Shown: positions 28,579 through 38,880 of the stretch, piece by piece
Layout: each line of letters opens with the position of its first letter
How positions within the stretch are numbered: the first letter of the stretch is position 1
From: Prosthecobacter sp.
Lineage (GTDB): Bacteria > Verrucomicrobiota > Verrucomicrobiia > Verrucomicrobiales > Verrucomicrobiaceae
DNA length: 62,432 nt
Assembly (NCBI RefSeq): GCF_014879935.1
Contig: NZ_JACSRD010000191.1
Location: 1 to 62,432 of the forward strand
Direction: 5' to 3'
Translations under genes and position numbers: made by a program
The notes under the pieces: model-generated
The model's input: the letters and a program-made list of their open reading frames with translations, nothing else
What the model was told of the DNA's origin: nothing
The model's database searches: none

Positions 28579-31500
28579 TCACTTCCCTGCTCCCAGCTCC
28601 TGATAGTAGCGCTTCACGAGATCGCGGAATTCCGCCGGCACCGGGTCCCGGTCCACCGGCGCGAGGTTCTTGCCCGCGTCACGCTTGGAAAGCTCCTCCG
28701 TCACACGATCGCGCAGCTCGATGAGCGGTTGCGTGATGCGTTGGTTCAATTGGGCGACCTGCGGTGCTTCGTTGCTGCGCTTGAGGTTCACGCGCAGCTC
28801 ACGGGCGCGATCAAGAATCTTCGCCGCTTCGTTGCGCAGCTCGGGATTGTTCAAAAGCTCCTCCACATTCCGCAGACGGTCGCTCCACTGCTCGTAGCCA
28901 TTGCCCGTGAAGACGCCGCGGTCTTCCTGCTCGCGCGTGTCGTCAAAGAACAGCGCTTCAGACACCGCACCGCCAGTGATCTGCGGGCGGGAACGATCGT
29001 TGTCCGAATCACGATCCGTCGTTGGGCCGCCGGGATCGAAATTGCTGTCGCCACGCCGGTCGTCCCCGGAGCGCGGACGCCCTCGCCCGCTTTGGTTTGG
29101 ATTGCTGGCATCGGCTGTTTGCTGCTGACCTCGGCCTTCTCCACCTTGCTGACCGCCCTGTCCCGGCTGTTGCCCCGGTTGATCGCCCTTCGGCTGACCA
29201 GCGGAAGCCTGCTGCGTGCCCTGGCCTTGTTGACCTGCCTGCTGGCCTTCTTCCTGGCCCTGTCCCTGGCCTTTTTGGCCGGGTTGCTGGCCTTGACCGG
29301 GTTTCTGGCCGTTCTCGGCCATCTGCGGCTGTTGCCCTTGGCCCTGTTCGCCGGGCTTTTGACCATCGGGGGCCTGCCCTTCGCCTTTTTCGCCCGATTG
29401 GCTGCCTTTCTGACTCTCACCCGGTTTTTCACCGCTCTCGGCCATCTTGGGATCTTGTGGCTTGCCTTGGCCTTGACCGGCCTTTTCACCTTCTTCTCCC
29501 GGTTTCTGGCCTTCGCCAGGCTGTTGCCCGTTCTGCGCGGTCTTGCTGTCCTTGGGTTCACCCTGGCCTTTGCCCTGCGGGTCGGCTTTTTCACCGTTTC
29601 CGGCTGCTTCGGCGGTCTTTTTGTCCGAGGCGTCGGAAGAGTCCGGCCTTGGCTGCCCATCTTGCCCCTTCTGACCGGTCTTCTCTCCAGTCTGATCCTG
29701 CGCATCCTTGATCAGCTTGTCGAGTTCGTTCTTCGCCACGCGCAGCGCCTCGCTTTCACTGCCCAGCACGCTCTCAGCGGCTTTTTCGACGCCTTCTTGC
29801 AGCTCATCCATGGCATTGGCGGCTTTGCGTTCGGCATCCTTGGCCTCGGCAGCGCTGCCGTATCGGAGCTGGTCACGCGTTTCCTGCAAGTTCTCCTCCA
29901 GGCCGCTGGTCTGAGCCTTGCGCACCGCATCGTAGAGGTTCCTGTGCAGCAAGGGTTCGCTCTGCTCGGCCTGCTCGCTGAGCTGGCGCATGTTTTGCAG
30001 GAGTTTTTCCACCTTCTCCTGTTGTTCGGCGATCTGACGGGCCTGCGACTGGTTCTGCAGGCTCTGTGAGAGGTCATTTTCCGCGGGCTTCTGCTTTTCG
30101 AGCGCCTCGCTGATCTTCTTCTGATCCTCCGCCGCGCTCCGGGCCTGCTCACGGATCTGCTTCACCTCCTCGGCGAATTTTTTGCTCGTCTTCTGGCGGA
30201 AATCCTCCTGCATCTTCTCCAGCTCGCGTTGGGCGCGTGTGGCGGAGTTCGCGGCATCGGCCAGCTTCTGCTCCTTGAGCTGTTCAGCAGCCTCCATGAC
30301 CTTCTCCCGCGTGTTTTCGAGCTGCTCCTTCGCCTCGGCCATGTTCTGGGCGTTGTCCGGCTTCTCCATGCGGTCTTTGAGATCGTCCACATCCCGCAGG
30401 AGCTGCTCCTGCTCCGCCTGGAGGCGTTTGAGCTGGTTTTCGAGCTCCTGCTTCTCCTCTTCCGTCCTGGCTTTGGCGAGCTGGTTCTGCAGTTCCTTCA
30501 TCTTCTCCGCCAGCGCCTCCTGGCGGCGGGCGAGTTCCTTCAAGCGGTTCAAAACTTGCAGGTTCTCCTGCTGTTCGGCGGTCTGCTCCTCAGTCGCGGC
30601 TTTCTCCTCCTCGTAGCGCTGCTCCTTCTGCTTCAGCTCCAGGTCCATGAGCTGGTTTTCATTGGGGCGCTGGGAGGCACCCGCCTGCTGCGGCTGGTTC
30701 TGACGCATCACCTGATGCTCGCGGCTCTGCGCACGATGCAACCACTCCAGCGCGGTTTGTTCAAATGTGAGCGCTTGATTGAGCGGCGAGCGTTTCTTCT
30801 CGGCGGAAGCCTGCTGCAGCGGCGGCTGCGCGTCTTTGAGCGCCTTCCATGCCTCCGTCAGCGATTGTTTCACCTCCGCATCCTCAGCTTCCTCCATGCC
30901 TTCCTTCACCTGCTCCAAGGCGATGCCGACGGAATCATGAACGACATCCACATCAGGCGCCGCGGCTTCCATCACGCGGCCGGCGTTCGTTTCGCGGATG
31001 ATTCGCCAGGTGGCATTGACGATCTGCTTCACGAGATCGACCAGCTTGTCGCTCTGCGCCTTCGGCTGGCCGGGTTCGCTCGGTGGAGCCTCCATCTCGC
31101 GGAAGATGTCCTCAAAATGCCGCACATCGGCAAAGAACATGTCGCTCATGCTGCGGCGCACCTCGCCCTTCGGACCGGTGTCCTCCGCCCAGAAGTAGTA
31201 GCTCACGAGCTGCCGCGGCTCCGCCTTCTCCTTTTCCAGCGCCAGTTCCGCACGCACGTCCTGCTTCTTCTGCGGTGCCGTGACCGGATGCTTGAAGAGG
31301 ATCTCCTTCGTGTTGCCGTTGATGCTGAAGACCGCGCCGCTTTTCGTCACCCCGAGATCATCGGACACCTTCGCTTCGACCGGCAGTTCTTGGATGCTGG
31401 AGACCTGCAGATCCCGCTTCGGAAAGACCACCTCGATCTTCGCCAGTCCGTTGCTCTGCACCGTCACGGTGAACCAGGGCGGATTCTTGTTCGCACGATC

Positions 31501-32652
31501 AGCCTCATCCACGAGATGCAGGCGATACTTCTGCGATTTCTCGGCCGTCAGGACGCCTTCGAGCACGGTGGCGTCTCCGCTGGAAGGAGTGAGCGCGATG
31601 ATCGTCTTGTCTTCGCCGAAAAGCTCGGCGGCAGTCAGATGCGGCGAAAACGGGGAGGCCTTCGCCCCGTCGGCGATCAGCGGTTTGTTGACCTTGATCT
31701 TCCACGCGATCTGCGAGCCTTCGAGCGCGGTCACCTTCTGCGTGTTCTTCGTCTCCTTCGGCGGCAGCTTGGTGTATTCCGGCGGCGTGACGATGACGTC
31801 TGCCCGCACCAAGGCCGGGTAATCAAACACGGTGAGCGTGTGCTGCTGGGACTTCTGATTGGCGAACTCGACGTGGTATCTAGCGTCGCGGTCCACCTTG
31901 TTGATCATGCCCCCGAAGACCTGTCCATCGACCGTCAGATGCATGGGCAGATGCTCACGCACCTTCCCATCAGCCTCGCTGACGACCAGGGTGGCATCAG
32001 CAGGCACCGGCCCATCAAAACGAGCTTCGATCACCAGTCGCGAACCGCGCTCAACCTCAGCATCACCGGGCGTCAGCGTGGCTTTGAACTCGGTCGCTTT
32101 CGTGTCCGGCGTGGCAGCCTTTTGGCCTGCGACTTCCGGTTTGCGCCGCGGGGCGTTGATCCGGAGGGCGACATCGGTGACGATGAAGGTCATCACGGCG
32201 ATCCAGGCGGCCACGAGCGCGCGGCGATAAACCTTGTCCGTGACGCTGACCAGCCAGTTTTGCGTCGCCGCACGGGCCAAGGCCTGATCGATCACACGTT
32301 CATGCAGAAAGCTGGTCGGCTGCGCCGCATCCGGCTCGTGATCAATGGCCGTGAGCAGCAATGAATCGAGCACCGGGTGCCTCTGCTCGATGAGACGGGC
32401 GATGTCGCGGTCACTCCAGATGTTGCGGCGGCCTTTGCGCCACGCGATGAGGCCGAGCAGGATCAAACCGAGCATGCTCCAACGGTCGATGTGCTTCGGC
32501 ACGTGATGACCGTAGATCGCACCAATCAGGAAGCTGCCGCGCACGAGAATCCCCAGCGCAAAAACCACCGCCAGATGGCGCATCAACCGCGCACGGCGCA
32601 GGGCCTCGCGGACTTCGGCGATGCGGGCTTCGAGAATGGTGCGTGCGATCAT
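28579..32652 (-). CDS. DUF4175-type large membrane protein with coiled coils and Gln/Gly-rich tail
   Basis: A 1357-residue protein. Two or three membrane segments lie in the first 175 residues, followed by beta-rich segments to about residue 500. A very long charged coiled coil (about 640-985, rich in Glu, Gln, Lys, Ala) comes next, then a collagen-like low-complexity tract of GQ/PGQ/GEK units (about 987-1187) and a conserved-looking C-terminal domain. This architecture matches DUF4175-type proteins encoded with MoxR/BatA operons; the function is not known. It lies 9 bases after the BatA/vWA gene stop, so same operon. On the plus strand several long open frames here are shadows of the repetitive coding. 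Confidence 0.85.
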   Translation of the reverse strand: MIARTILEARIAEVREALRRARLMRHLAVVFALGILVRGSFLIGAIYGHHVPKHIDRWSMLGLILLGLIAWRKGRRNIWSDRDIARLIEQRHPVLDSLLLTAIDHEPDAAQPTSFLHERVIDQALARAATQNWLVSVTDKVYRRALVAAWIAVMTFIVTDVALRINAPRRKPEVAGQKAATPDTKATEFKATLTPGDAEVERGSRLVIEARFDGPVPADATLVVSEADGKVREHLPMHLTVDGQVFGGMINKVDRDARYHVEFANQKSQQHTLTVFDYPALVRADVIVTPPEYTKLPPKETKNTQKVTALEGSQIAWKIKVNKPLIADGAKASPFSPHLTAAELFGEDKTIIALTPSSGDATVLEGVLTAEKSQKYRLHLVDEADRANKNPPWFTVTVQSNGLAKIEVVFPKRDLQVSSIQELPVEAKVSDDLGVTKSGAVFSINGNTKEILFKHPVTAPQKKQDVRAELALEKEKAEPRQLVSYYFWAEDTGPKGEVRRSMSDMFFADVRHFEDIFREMEAPPSEPGQPKAQSDKLVDLVKQIVNATWRIIRETNAGRVMEAAAPDVDVVHDSVGIALEQVKEGMEEAEDAEVKQSLTEAWKALKDAQPPLQQASAEKKRSPLNQALTFEQTALEWLHRAQSREHQVMRQNQPQQAGASQRPNENQLMDLELKQKEQRYEEEKAATEEQTAEQQENLQVLNRLKELARRQEALAEKMKELQNQLAKARTEEEKQELENQLKRLQAEQEQLLRDVDDLKDRMEKPDNAQNMAEAKEQLENTREKVMEAAEQLKEQKLADAANSATRAQRELEKMQEDFRQKTSKKFAEEVKQIREQARSAAEDQKKISEALEKQKPAENDLSQSLQNQSQARQIAEQQEKVEKLLQNMRQLSEQAEQSEPLLHRNLYDAVRKAQTSGLEENLQETRDQLRYGSAAEAKDAERKAANAMDELQEGVEKAAESVLGSESEALRVAKNELDKLIKDAQDQTGEKTGQKGQDGQPRPDSSDASDKKTAEAAGNGEKADPQGKGQGEPKDSKTAQNGQQPGEGQKPGEEGEKAGQGQGKPQDPKMAESGEKPGESQKGSQSGEKGEGQAPDGQKPGEQGQGQQPQMAENGQKPGQGQQPGQKGQGQGQEEGQQAGQQGQGTQQASAGQPKGDQPGQQPGQGGQQGGEGRGQQQTADASNPNQSGRGRPRSGDDRRGDSNFDPGGPTTDRDSDNDRSRPQITGGAVSEALFFDDTREQEDRGVFTGNGYEQWSDRLRNVEELLNNPELRNEAAKILDRARELRVNLKRSNEAPQVAQLNQRITQPLIELRDRVTEELSKRDAGKNLAPVDRDPVPAEFRDLVKRYYQELGAGK

Positions 32653-32661
32653 GACGATGAG

Positions 32662-34701
32662 TTACGCGGTTTGTGCGGCGGCTGCGCTGTGCCTTGAACG
32701 ACCGGCCAGGGCCGTTTCCAGCAAAAGCACGGCCAAAAGAGCGACGAGAATCCACCACCAGCCATGCTGCCGTTGCTCTGTTTCGACGGCCGAGAGCCGC
32801 TGCTGCTCGGCTGCGCTTGGAGCCGCGTCAGTGTCGGCCGCAGCAGCCAGTTTGACGCCGTAGTCGGCCAGTTTCTGCGGCTCCAGCGGCAGGACACGGC
32901 CTTCGTCAGGCGGAAGATTGACGGCGATGATCTGACGGTTCACTCCGGCTTGCACCTGATGCAAACCCACCTGTGTGGCGATGAAGACTTCCCCAGGTTT
33001 GAGCGTCTGGGTGGCACCGTCCGGACTGGTGACGACGTGAGATTGAGCCGCATCAAGTGGCAGGTCATCGCCGACAAACAAGGTGGCGGCCGGATCGTGG
33101 CTGAAACCGGCAGCGGCGAGCCAGCCATAGAGCAGCGGGACAAACTTGGTGCTGAGGGCGAGCTGGCTGTCGCCGGGATGCCAGCCGGAGGCGAGGAGGA
33201 TGAGCGTGCCTTTGTCGATTCGGGCCGAAACGATGGCCGGCTGGCCGTTGTCGAAGGTGGCGAGCGTTTCGAGGGGGCCAGAGGCCCCCATTCCTTGAAT
33301 GACACGATGCTTCCAGAAGCGGAGCTTCGTGAAGTCGCGCAATTTGGGATCGGCGAAGGGTTTGAGCAGGGGGTGACCGGTTTTGACCTCCGCAAGCATC
33401 CGGTAGTCCTCGTCTTCCTTGCCTGCGGTGATCGCGATGCTGGCAGCGCCCGTGATGGCTTGAATGAAGCCAGCATCGGCTGGCGAGGTGACGACGTGAA
33501 CCAGGAACCCGCCTCGCCGGAGAAAATCGCGAATGCGTGGCTGCGTCTCCGCACCGGGCGTGACGCCGGAGACGAAAAGGATGTCCGGACTTTGTGCCGG
33601 GAGCACCGGACTGGCCGCAAGCTGCGGCGCAAGCGTGGCCGTGGGCTGCAAGGCACGCGCGAGGTAATAAAGCGGTGACGAGGCCTGCTGACGCGTGGCG
33701 TCATCTCCGAGGAAGTGAATGCGCACCGTGCGCGGCTGCGGCGGAGCGATGAAGACGCGATTGTCGAAGTCATGCTTGTCACCACTGAGCGTGAGCGATG
33801 TCGCTCGCGTCGAATTGGGCGGTGCGCTCAGGATTCGGGAGGCACCAGGGGGAATCTGTGCGCTGATCGAGTCGCTTTGCGGTGCGTCCTGCCATGCGAG
33901 CTTGAAATCGCGAAGCTGTGAGTCGCGTGTGTTGGAAAGGCGGATGCGGACGGGAGCGTCAGCGCTCCGGTCTTCCTCACTCGCAGCCAGAGCGACGGAA
34001 AAGTTGTCTACCGTGGCAACATCGAGCCGCTGGACCTGCAAACTCAGATCACTGGGCCAAGCGATGCTGCGCAGCGCATCGAGATGCGTGCCTTCCTGCA
34101 GATCGGAGATCAACAGGATGCGCTTTTTCAAGGAGGCGGTGCTGCTGTCGAACAACGCGATCGCATCGATGAGCGCACGATCCAGCAGCGTGCCGGACCA
34201 TGAAGGCGAGGCCGAGCCAAGGCGAGTGGCGATCTCTGCGACGCGCGAGGCTGCGGTGGTCCGGTCCTCCTCAAAGCTCCACAGCGGCATCAGCTTTCGA
34301 TCAAACACGGCCACAGCCACGCGATCCGTGATTTTCGAGTCACGCGCGGCACGATTGGCCTCCGCGGCGGCCCGTTTCCAAAGATCCTCCCGACGCATGG
34401 ACGCGCTGCCATCGATGAGGATGAGCGTGGCGCGGTCGGGTGAGGTGCTTGCCGCCGACTCACTGCGAAGAAAGGGCCGTGCGAACATCAGCGCGAGCAG
34501 GATGAGCGCGAGACAACGCAGCAGGAGCAGCAGCCAGTTTTCGAGACGCCGTTTGGAGACGGGAACCGGCGTCTGCGCATCGAGAAACAGCAGCGAACTG
34601 AACTCCACGCGATCCTGTGGCGGCCGACGACGCAGGTGCAGCAGGATCGGCGCGATGATCGCGGCGGCACCGGCCAAATAGAGCGGGAAGAGCCAGTTCA
34701 T
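32662..34701 (-). CDS. BatA/vWA-domain membrane protein
   Basis: A 679-residue protein. The N-terminal BatA (aerotolerance) domain has two membrane helices (LFPLYLAGAAAIIAPILLHL and LLLLLRCLALILLALMFA). A von Willebrand factor A domain has the MIDAS-type start LILIDGSASMR near residue 93. A C-terminal membrane helix precedes the last residues (LVALLAVLLLETALAG). vWA proteins work with MoxR ATPases in maturing or remodelling complexes. The start codon overlaps the DUF58 stop by 4 bases (34698-34701), indicating translational coupling. Two strong hairpins (33273-33289 and 33949-33972) lie inside the coding sequence. Confidence 0.9.
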   Translation of the reverse strand: MNWLFPLYLAGAAAIIAPILLHLRRRPPQDRVEFSSLLFLDAQTPVPVSKRRLENWLLLLLRCLALILLALMFARPFLRSESAASTSPDRATLILIDGSASMRREDLWKRAAAEANRAARDSKITDRVAVAVFDRKLMPLWSFEEDRTTAASRVAEIATRLGSASPSWSGTLLDRALIDAIALFDSSTASLKKRILLISDLQEGTHLDALRSIAWPSDLSLQVQRLDVATVDNFSVALAASEEDRSADAPVRIRLSNTRDSQLRDFKLAWQDAPQSDSISAQIPPGASRILSAPPNSTRATSLTLSGDKHDFDNRVFIAPPQPRTVRIHFLGDDATRQQASSPLYYLARALQPTATLAPQLAASPVLPAQSPDILFVSGVTPGAETQPRIRDFLRRGGFLVHVVTSPADAGFIQAITGAASIAITAGKEDEDYRMLAEVKTGHPLLKPFADPKLRDFTKLRFWKHRVIQGMGASGPLETLATFDNGQPAIVSARIDKGTLILLASGWHPGDSQLALSTKFVPLLYGWLAAAGFSHDPAATLFVGDDLPLDAAQSHVVTSPDGATQTLKPGEVFIATQVGLHQVQAGVNRQIIAVNLPPDEGRVLPLEPQKLADYGVKLAAAADTDAAPSAAEQQRLSAVETEQRQHGWWWILVALLAVLLLETALAGRSRHSAAAAQTA
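33273..33289. repeat. Coding-region hairpin GGGGGCC-AGA-GGCCCCC
   Basis: A perfect 7-bp GC stem with a 3-base loop inside the BatA/vWA gene, encoding GASGP on the minus strand. It is stronger than expected for ordinary coding sequence, but no second copy was found in the window, so its nature is open. Confidence 0.35.
33949..33972. repeat. Coding-region REP-like hairpin in the BatA/vWA gene
   Basis: Arms GACgGGAGCG and CGCTCCgGTC (one mismatched pair) around the loop TCAG. It encodes DRSADAPV in frame on the minus strand. Its size and composition match the REP hairpins elsewhere in the window, but it is single and could be chance. Confidence 0.35.
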
Positions 34702-35642
34702 GCGGCGATGGCGGAGGATTTGCCAGCCTTTTTGCGCTGGCGGGCGCTGAGGAAGTCGAAGAGCACCTCCTCCAGCGGACGATCCGTCGGGCAGAAGTGA
34801 TATTCGACGTTGTGGCGGTCACAGGCCGTCTGGATCGTGTCGCGATGGGCCTGAAGTCGTTTCAGATAAGCTTCACGCGCGATCTGTGGATCGATGAACC
34901 GCTCCGTGCCGCTTTCGAGATCACGAAAGTGCGCGGATTTGTCGAAGGTGAAGTCGATCTCCGCACGATCCATCACGTGAAACAGCACCAGGTCGTGCCC
35001 CATGGCTCCCAGCAGGGCGAGTTGCTTCTCCAGATGCTCAACCGGGGCCAGAAGATCGCTGATCAGGCAGATCATGCCGCGTTTGCGCAGCAGATCGGCA
35101 AGCTGGGAAATCGAAACGGCCAGCGAAGTGCCGGCGGCCTTCGCGGGACGCTCCAATTCGGTAATGAGACGACGCAGATGTCCGGGCCGATTGCGGGCCG
35201 GAAGATGATCCTCGATGCCATCGGCAAAGGTGGTGAGCCCGGCGGCATCGCCCTGCTTCATGAGGAACGACGCGAGCGTCGCGGCCAATGTGGCGGCGTA
35301 ATCGGCCTTCGTGAAGCCCAGCGAGCCATAACCCATCGATTTGCTGTGATCGATGACGAGCTGGCAGCGCAAGTTCGTCTCGTCCTCGAACTTCTTGATG
35401 TAAGTGCGGTCGCTGCGCGCCAGCACCTTCCAGTCGATGTAGCGCGGATCATCTCCCTGGACGTAGGCGCGATACTCGCTGAACTCGACCGAGAAGCCGT
35501 GATACGGACTGCGATGCATGCCTTTCCACAGCCCCTCGACGACCACCTTCGCCCGAAGTTCGAGCGACTTGATACGCATCAGCGCTGCGGGGTCGAGAAA
35601 AGATGCCTGATGGCTACGGGAAGTTGTTTGAACTAAACTCAC
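34698..35642 (-). CDS. DUF58 domain protein
   Basis: A 314-residue protein with typical DUF58 segments: LELRAKVVVEGLWKGMHRSP, EFSEYRAYVQGDDPRYIDW and the vWA-like LVIDHSKSMGYG. DUF58 proteins accompany MoxR ATPases and vWA proteins as presumed substrates or adaptors. The start is a GTG at 35642 that overlaps the stop of the HEPN-like gene (GTGA, 35639-35642); an internal ATG at residue 22 is possible but would remove conserved sequence (LDPAALMRIKSLELRA). Its own end overlaps the BatA/vWA start by 4 bases. Confidence 0.92.
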   Translation of the reverse strand: MSLVQTTSRSHQASFLDPAALMRIKSLELRAKVVVEGLWKGMHRSPYHGFSVEFSEYRAYVQGDDPRYIDWKVLARSDRTYIKKFEDETNLRCQLVIDHSKSMGYGSLGFTKADYAATLAATLASFLMKQGDAAGLTTFADGIEDHLPARNRPGHLRRLITELERPAKAAGTSLAVSISQLADLLRKRGMICLISDLLAPVEHLEKQLALLGAMGHDLVLFHVMDRAEIDFTFDKSAHFRDLESGTERFIDPQIAREAYLKRLQAHRDTIQTACDRHNVEYHFCPTDRPLEEVLFDFLSARQRKKAGKSSAIAA

Positions 35643-36373
35643 GGCATTCTCGATTGTGCAGATTCAGAACTAGGAACCGGACAAATCTGATTAGCCATCT
35701 CATAAGACAGATCGGCATAGTGCTCAAAATAGCTTTTCTTTTTCACTTCTTTCCCAAAGCACTTCGAGTTCTTAGCCAAAAGAAGGCTTCCGACATCAAA
35801 CCCTTGGGTCAGTTTATCTTCTGTTGCTAGTCCGAGATGTGGTTTAGCCACTTGTTTAAAGTCATCTTTCACTTTGTTCGAGGCATGGGCTATTCGATTG
35901 CGAATCTTTATCGCATCAGAAAGACGATCTCGCTGGAGTCGGGAAATGGTCGAAAACGGTCTCCCCCCTTCAAAAAACACATGTGCCTTTGCCTCTACAT
36001 CCGACCATACGGCCCACGATATATAATCACTACCTGCCTTAAATCTGGAGTTGCCTGAGGCTAATTGATAAGCGTGATGGATTGAAGAGGCCTCGCCCAA
36101 CCTCAGGCTTGGCTTGTAGCCACTTGGAGATTCTGCACCCATCAAATAACGAACGAAGCATGCCTCCACAAAATCCTCCCAAGAAATAACAATCTGCAAA
36201 AAAGCCAATGACACCACTCGCCGTGCCTGTCCTGGAAAAAGAGCCTCTGCCCCATTAATCGAGTCCCAAGTTCCTTCCGCAAATTCACGCACAGCCACAA
36301 ACAAATCTTCCGCGCTGTAAATCTTGTTTTCAAAAGCAACTCGCGAAGTTTTAAGCGCTGGTTTGTTAGCCAT
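35639..36373 (-). CDS. HEPN-like protein, putative RNase, inserted in the MoxR operon
   Basis: A 244-residue, all-helical-looking protein. The segment IKIRNRIAHA places the HEPN catalytic signature R-x4-H at R158-H163, with the Asn after Arg seen in many active HEPN ribonucleases. The upstream helix VISWEDFVEACFVRYLMG resembles that of MAE_28990 or RiboL-PSP-type HEPN proteins. The exact subfamily is unsure, and RNase activity is inferred from the motif only. Base composition is clearly lower in GC than both neighbours, with many AT-ending codons, suggesting transfer. It lies 33 bases after the moxR stop, and its own stop overlaps the DUF58 GTG start, so it is built into the operon's translation. 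A membrane or antitoxin partner is not visible. Confidence 0.65.
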   Translation of the reverse strand: MANKPALKTSRVAFENKIYSAEDLFVAVREFAEGTWDSINGAEALFPGQARRVVSLAFLQIVISWEDFVEACFVRYLMGAESPSGYKPSLRLGEASSIHHAYQLASGNSRFKAGSDYISWAVWSDVEAKAHVFFEGGRPFSTISRLQRDRLSDAIKIRNRIAHASNKVKDDFKQVAKPHLGLATEDKLTQGFDVGSLLLAKNSKCFGKEVKKKSYFEHYADLSYEMANQICPVPSSESAQSRMP

Positions 36374-36406
36374 AACAGCAAAGACAAGGGCAATCAGATC
36401 ACAACT

Positions 36407-37426
<1,020 letters not shown>

Positions 37427-37553
37427 GCGATGGGTGCTGTATCAAACAGCGGCGACGGTGCCAAGTTTTCATCGCAAACGGAATCAACACAGAACGGGCT
37501 GCCGCGAAGCGAACCCCGAACGACGAACTCAGACTGACGGGCTAAACTCTCGA

Positions 37554-37931
37554 CTACTTCGACCACGCCGGCTCCGGCTCCCAGGATTTCTCGCCGTGGC
37601 CGACGCCGATGAGTTCGGCCTCCTCCTCTTCCTCGGTTTGTTCGAGCAGCGGCGCGAAGCGTTCGGAGCGGAAGCCGAGTTCCTGCTTCACGCTGGAGTG
37701 CGGATCGTCGGGATTGTGGAGTTCTTTGAGAAGGAGCAGAATGTCGAACTGCGCATCGGCGAGCTTGATCTCGGCATCGTCGGTGACGGTAAATTTCGGG
37801 TTGGAGCGGCCAGCCCGCAGCGCACGCACGGTGTAGATCTGGTCCTTTTTCGGCAGTTGCTTGTAAAGGTCGAAGACCCAGGGGTCGAATTGATCGTCGA
37901 TGCAGACAACTTGCTGGCCGGTTTTGAACAT
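37554..37931 (-). CDS. Small SH3-like hypothetical protein
   Basis: A 125-residue protein from ATG 37931 (MFKTGQQVVCIDDQFDPW). The frame is open 45 codons further upstream, but that part lacks coding character and runs into the divergent gene. The beginning (GQQVVCIDDQF... KKDQIYTVRALRAG) resembles short SH3-like barrels found as stand-alone proteins in bacteria and phages. The C-terminus is acidic (EQTEEEEEAEL). The function is unknown. It diverges from the esterase gene at 38041. Confidence 0.65.
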   Translation of the reverse strand: MFKTGQQVVCIDDQFDPWVFDLYKQLPKKDQIYTVRALRAGRSNPKFTVTDDAEIKLADAQFDILLLLKELHNPDDPHSSVKQELGFRSERFAPLLEQTEEEEEAELIGVGHGEKSWEPEPAWSK

Positions 37932-38040
37932 GGCCGGCGATATAGCTTCGGGATTTGCGATGGCAACGAGATTGGCGGAGGAGAAGGGATCGGAAGTGCC
38001 GCAACTTCGATGGAATCCTGGCGTTTGAGGGCGCACGCTC

Positions 38041-38862
38041 ATGAAACACTTCCTTTTCGTCTCCATCGCGATGTTTTTGACGGTCGGAACCGGCTGGCAG
38101 ACAAGCCTGGCTCAGGGACAAATGCCGGAAGGTGTGACGCGGATCGAGATCGCTGTGGATGGAGCGGCCCGCGGCGGATTCGTCTATGCACCAGCAAAGG
38201 CGAAAGAGGCGCTGACACCGGTGGTGTTTGTGTGGCATGGGCACGGCGGCACAGCAGCGAGTGCCGGACGCTCGTTCGAAATGCGCAAGCACTGGCCGGA
38301 GGCGATTTCGGTCTATCTGCAAGGCTTGAACACGCCTGGACGCCTGACCGACCCGGAAGGAAAGAAGCCCGGCTGGCAGCACAGCGCAGGCGCGGAGGGC
38401 GACCGCGACTTGAAGCTGTTCGACGCGGTGCTGGCGCAGTTGAAGCAGGCTTACAAGGTGGACGCGAAGCGCATCTTCTCCACCGGGCATTCGAATGGCG
38501 GCGGCTTCACGTATCTGCTCTGGGAAATGCGACCCGACGTGCTGTGCGCTGTGGCCCCCTCGGCCGCCGCCTCCGCACGGCTTGCGGACCGGGCGTTCCA
38601 GCCGAAGCCATGCATGCACATCGCGGGAACGAATGATCCTCTGGTGAAGTATGCGTGGCAGGAGCTGGCCATGGCGAAGGTGAAGCAGATCAACCAGTGC
38701 GAAACCGAAGGAAAGCCGTGGGCGAAGAACTGCACTCTTTTCACGTCGAAGGTCGGAGCGCCCTTTGTGGCATTCATTCATCCAGGCACGCACAAGTTTC
38801 CCGAGGAGGCTCCGGCGTTGATCGCAAGGTTCTTCAAGGAGCAGGCCGCGGCCGTGAAGTGA
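38041..38862 (+). CDS. Secreted PHB-depolymerase / LpqC-like esterase
   Basis: A 273-residue protein with a signal peptide (MKHFLFVSIAMFLTVGTG). The oxyanion region VVFVWHGHGGTA, nucleophile elbow GHSNGGG, acid in AGTNDPLVKY and His in GTHKFPEEAP complete an alpha/beta-hydrolase triad. The GHSNGG motif and the length fit the LpqC/feruloyl-esterase-like (Esterase_PHB) group. It probably cleaves esters on extracellular polymers; the substrate is unknown. It ends 18 bases before the convergent ArsC-like gene. Confidence 0.88.
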   Translation: MKHFLFVSIAMFLTVGTGWQTSLAQGQMPEGVTRIEIAVDGAARGGFVYAPAKAKEALTPVVFVWHGHGGTAASAGRSFEMRKHWPEAISVYLQGLNTPGRLTDPEGKKPGWQHSAGAEGDRDLKLFDAVLAQLKQAYKVDAKRIFSTGHSNGGGFTYLLWEMRPDVLCAVAPSAAASARLADRAFQPKPCMHIAGTNDPLVKYAWQELAMAKVKQINQCETEGKPWAKNCTLFTSKVGAPFVAFIHPGTHKFPEEAPALIARFFKEQAAAVK

Positions 38863-38880
38863 CAACGTGCGGGGCGACCT

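Noticed and set aside
29090..29690. CRISPR-like regular repetition
   Set aside because: The repetition is protein-coding low complexity (PGQ/GEK units) of varying length, with no constant repeats or unique spacers.
28729..32364. Long plus-strand frames opposite the DUF4175 gene (446 and 711 codons)
   Set aside because: They arise from the Gln/Gly/Glu-repetitive coding on the minus strand; Leu/Phe/Ala-rich output mimics a membrane protein but has no start context or domain.
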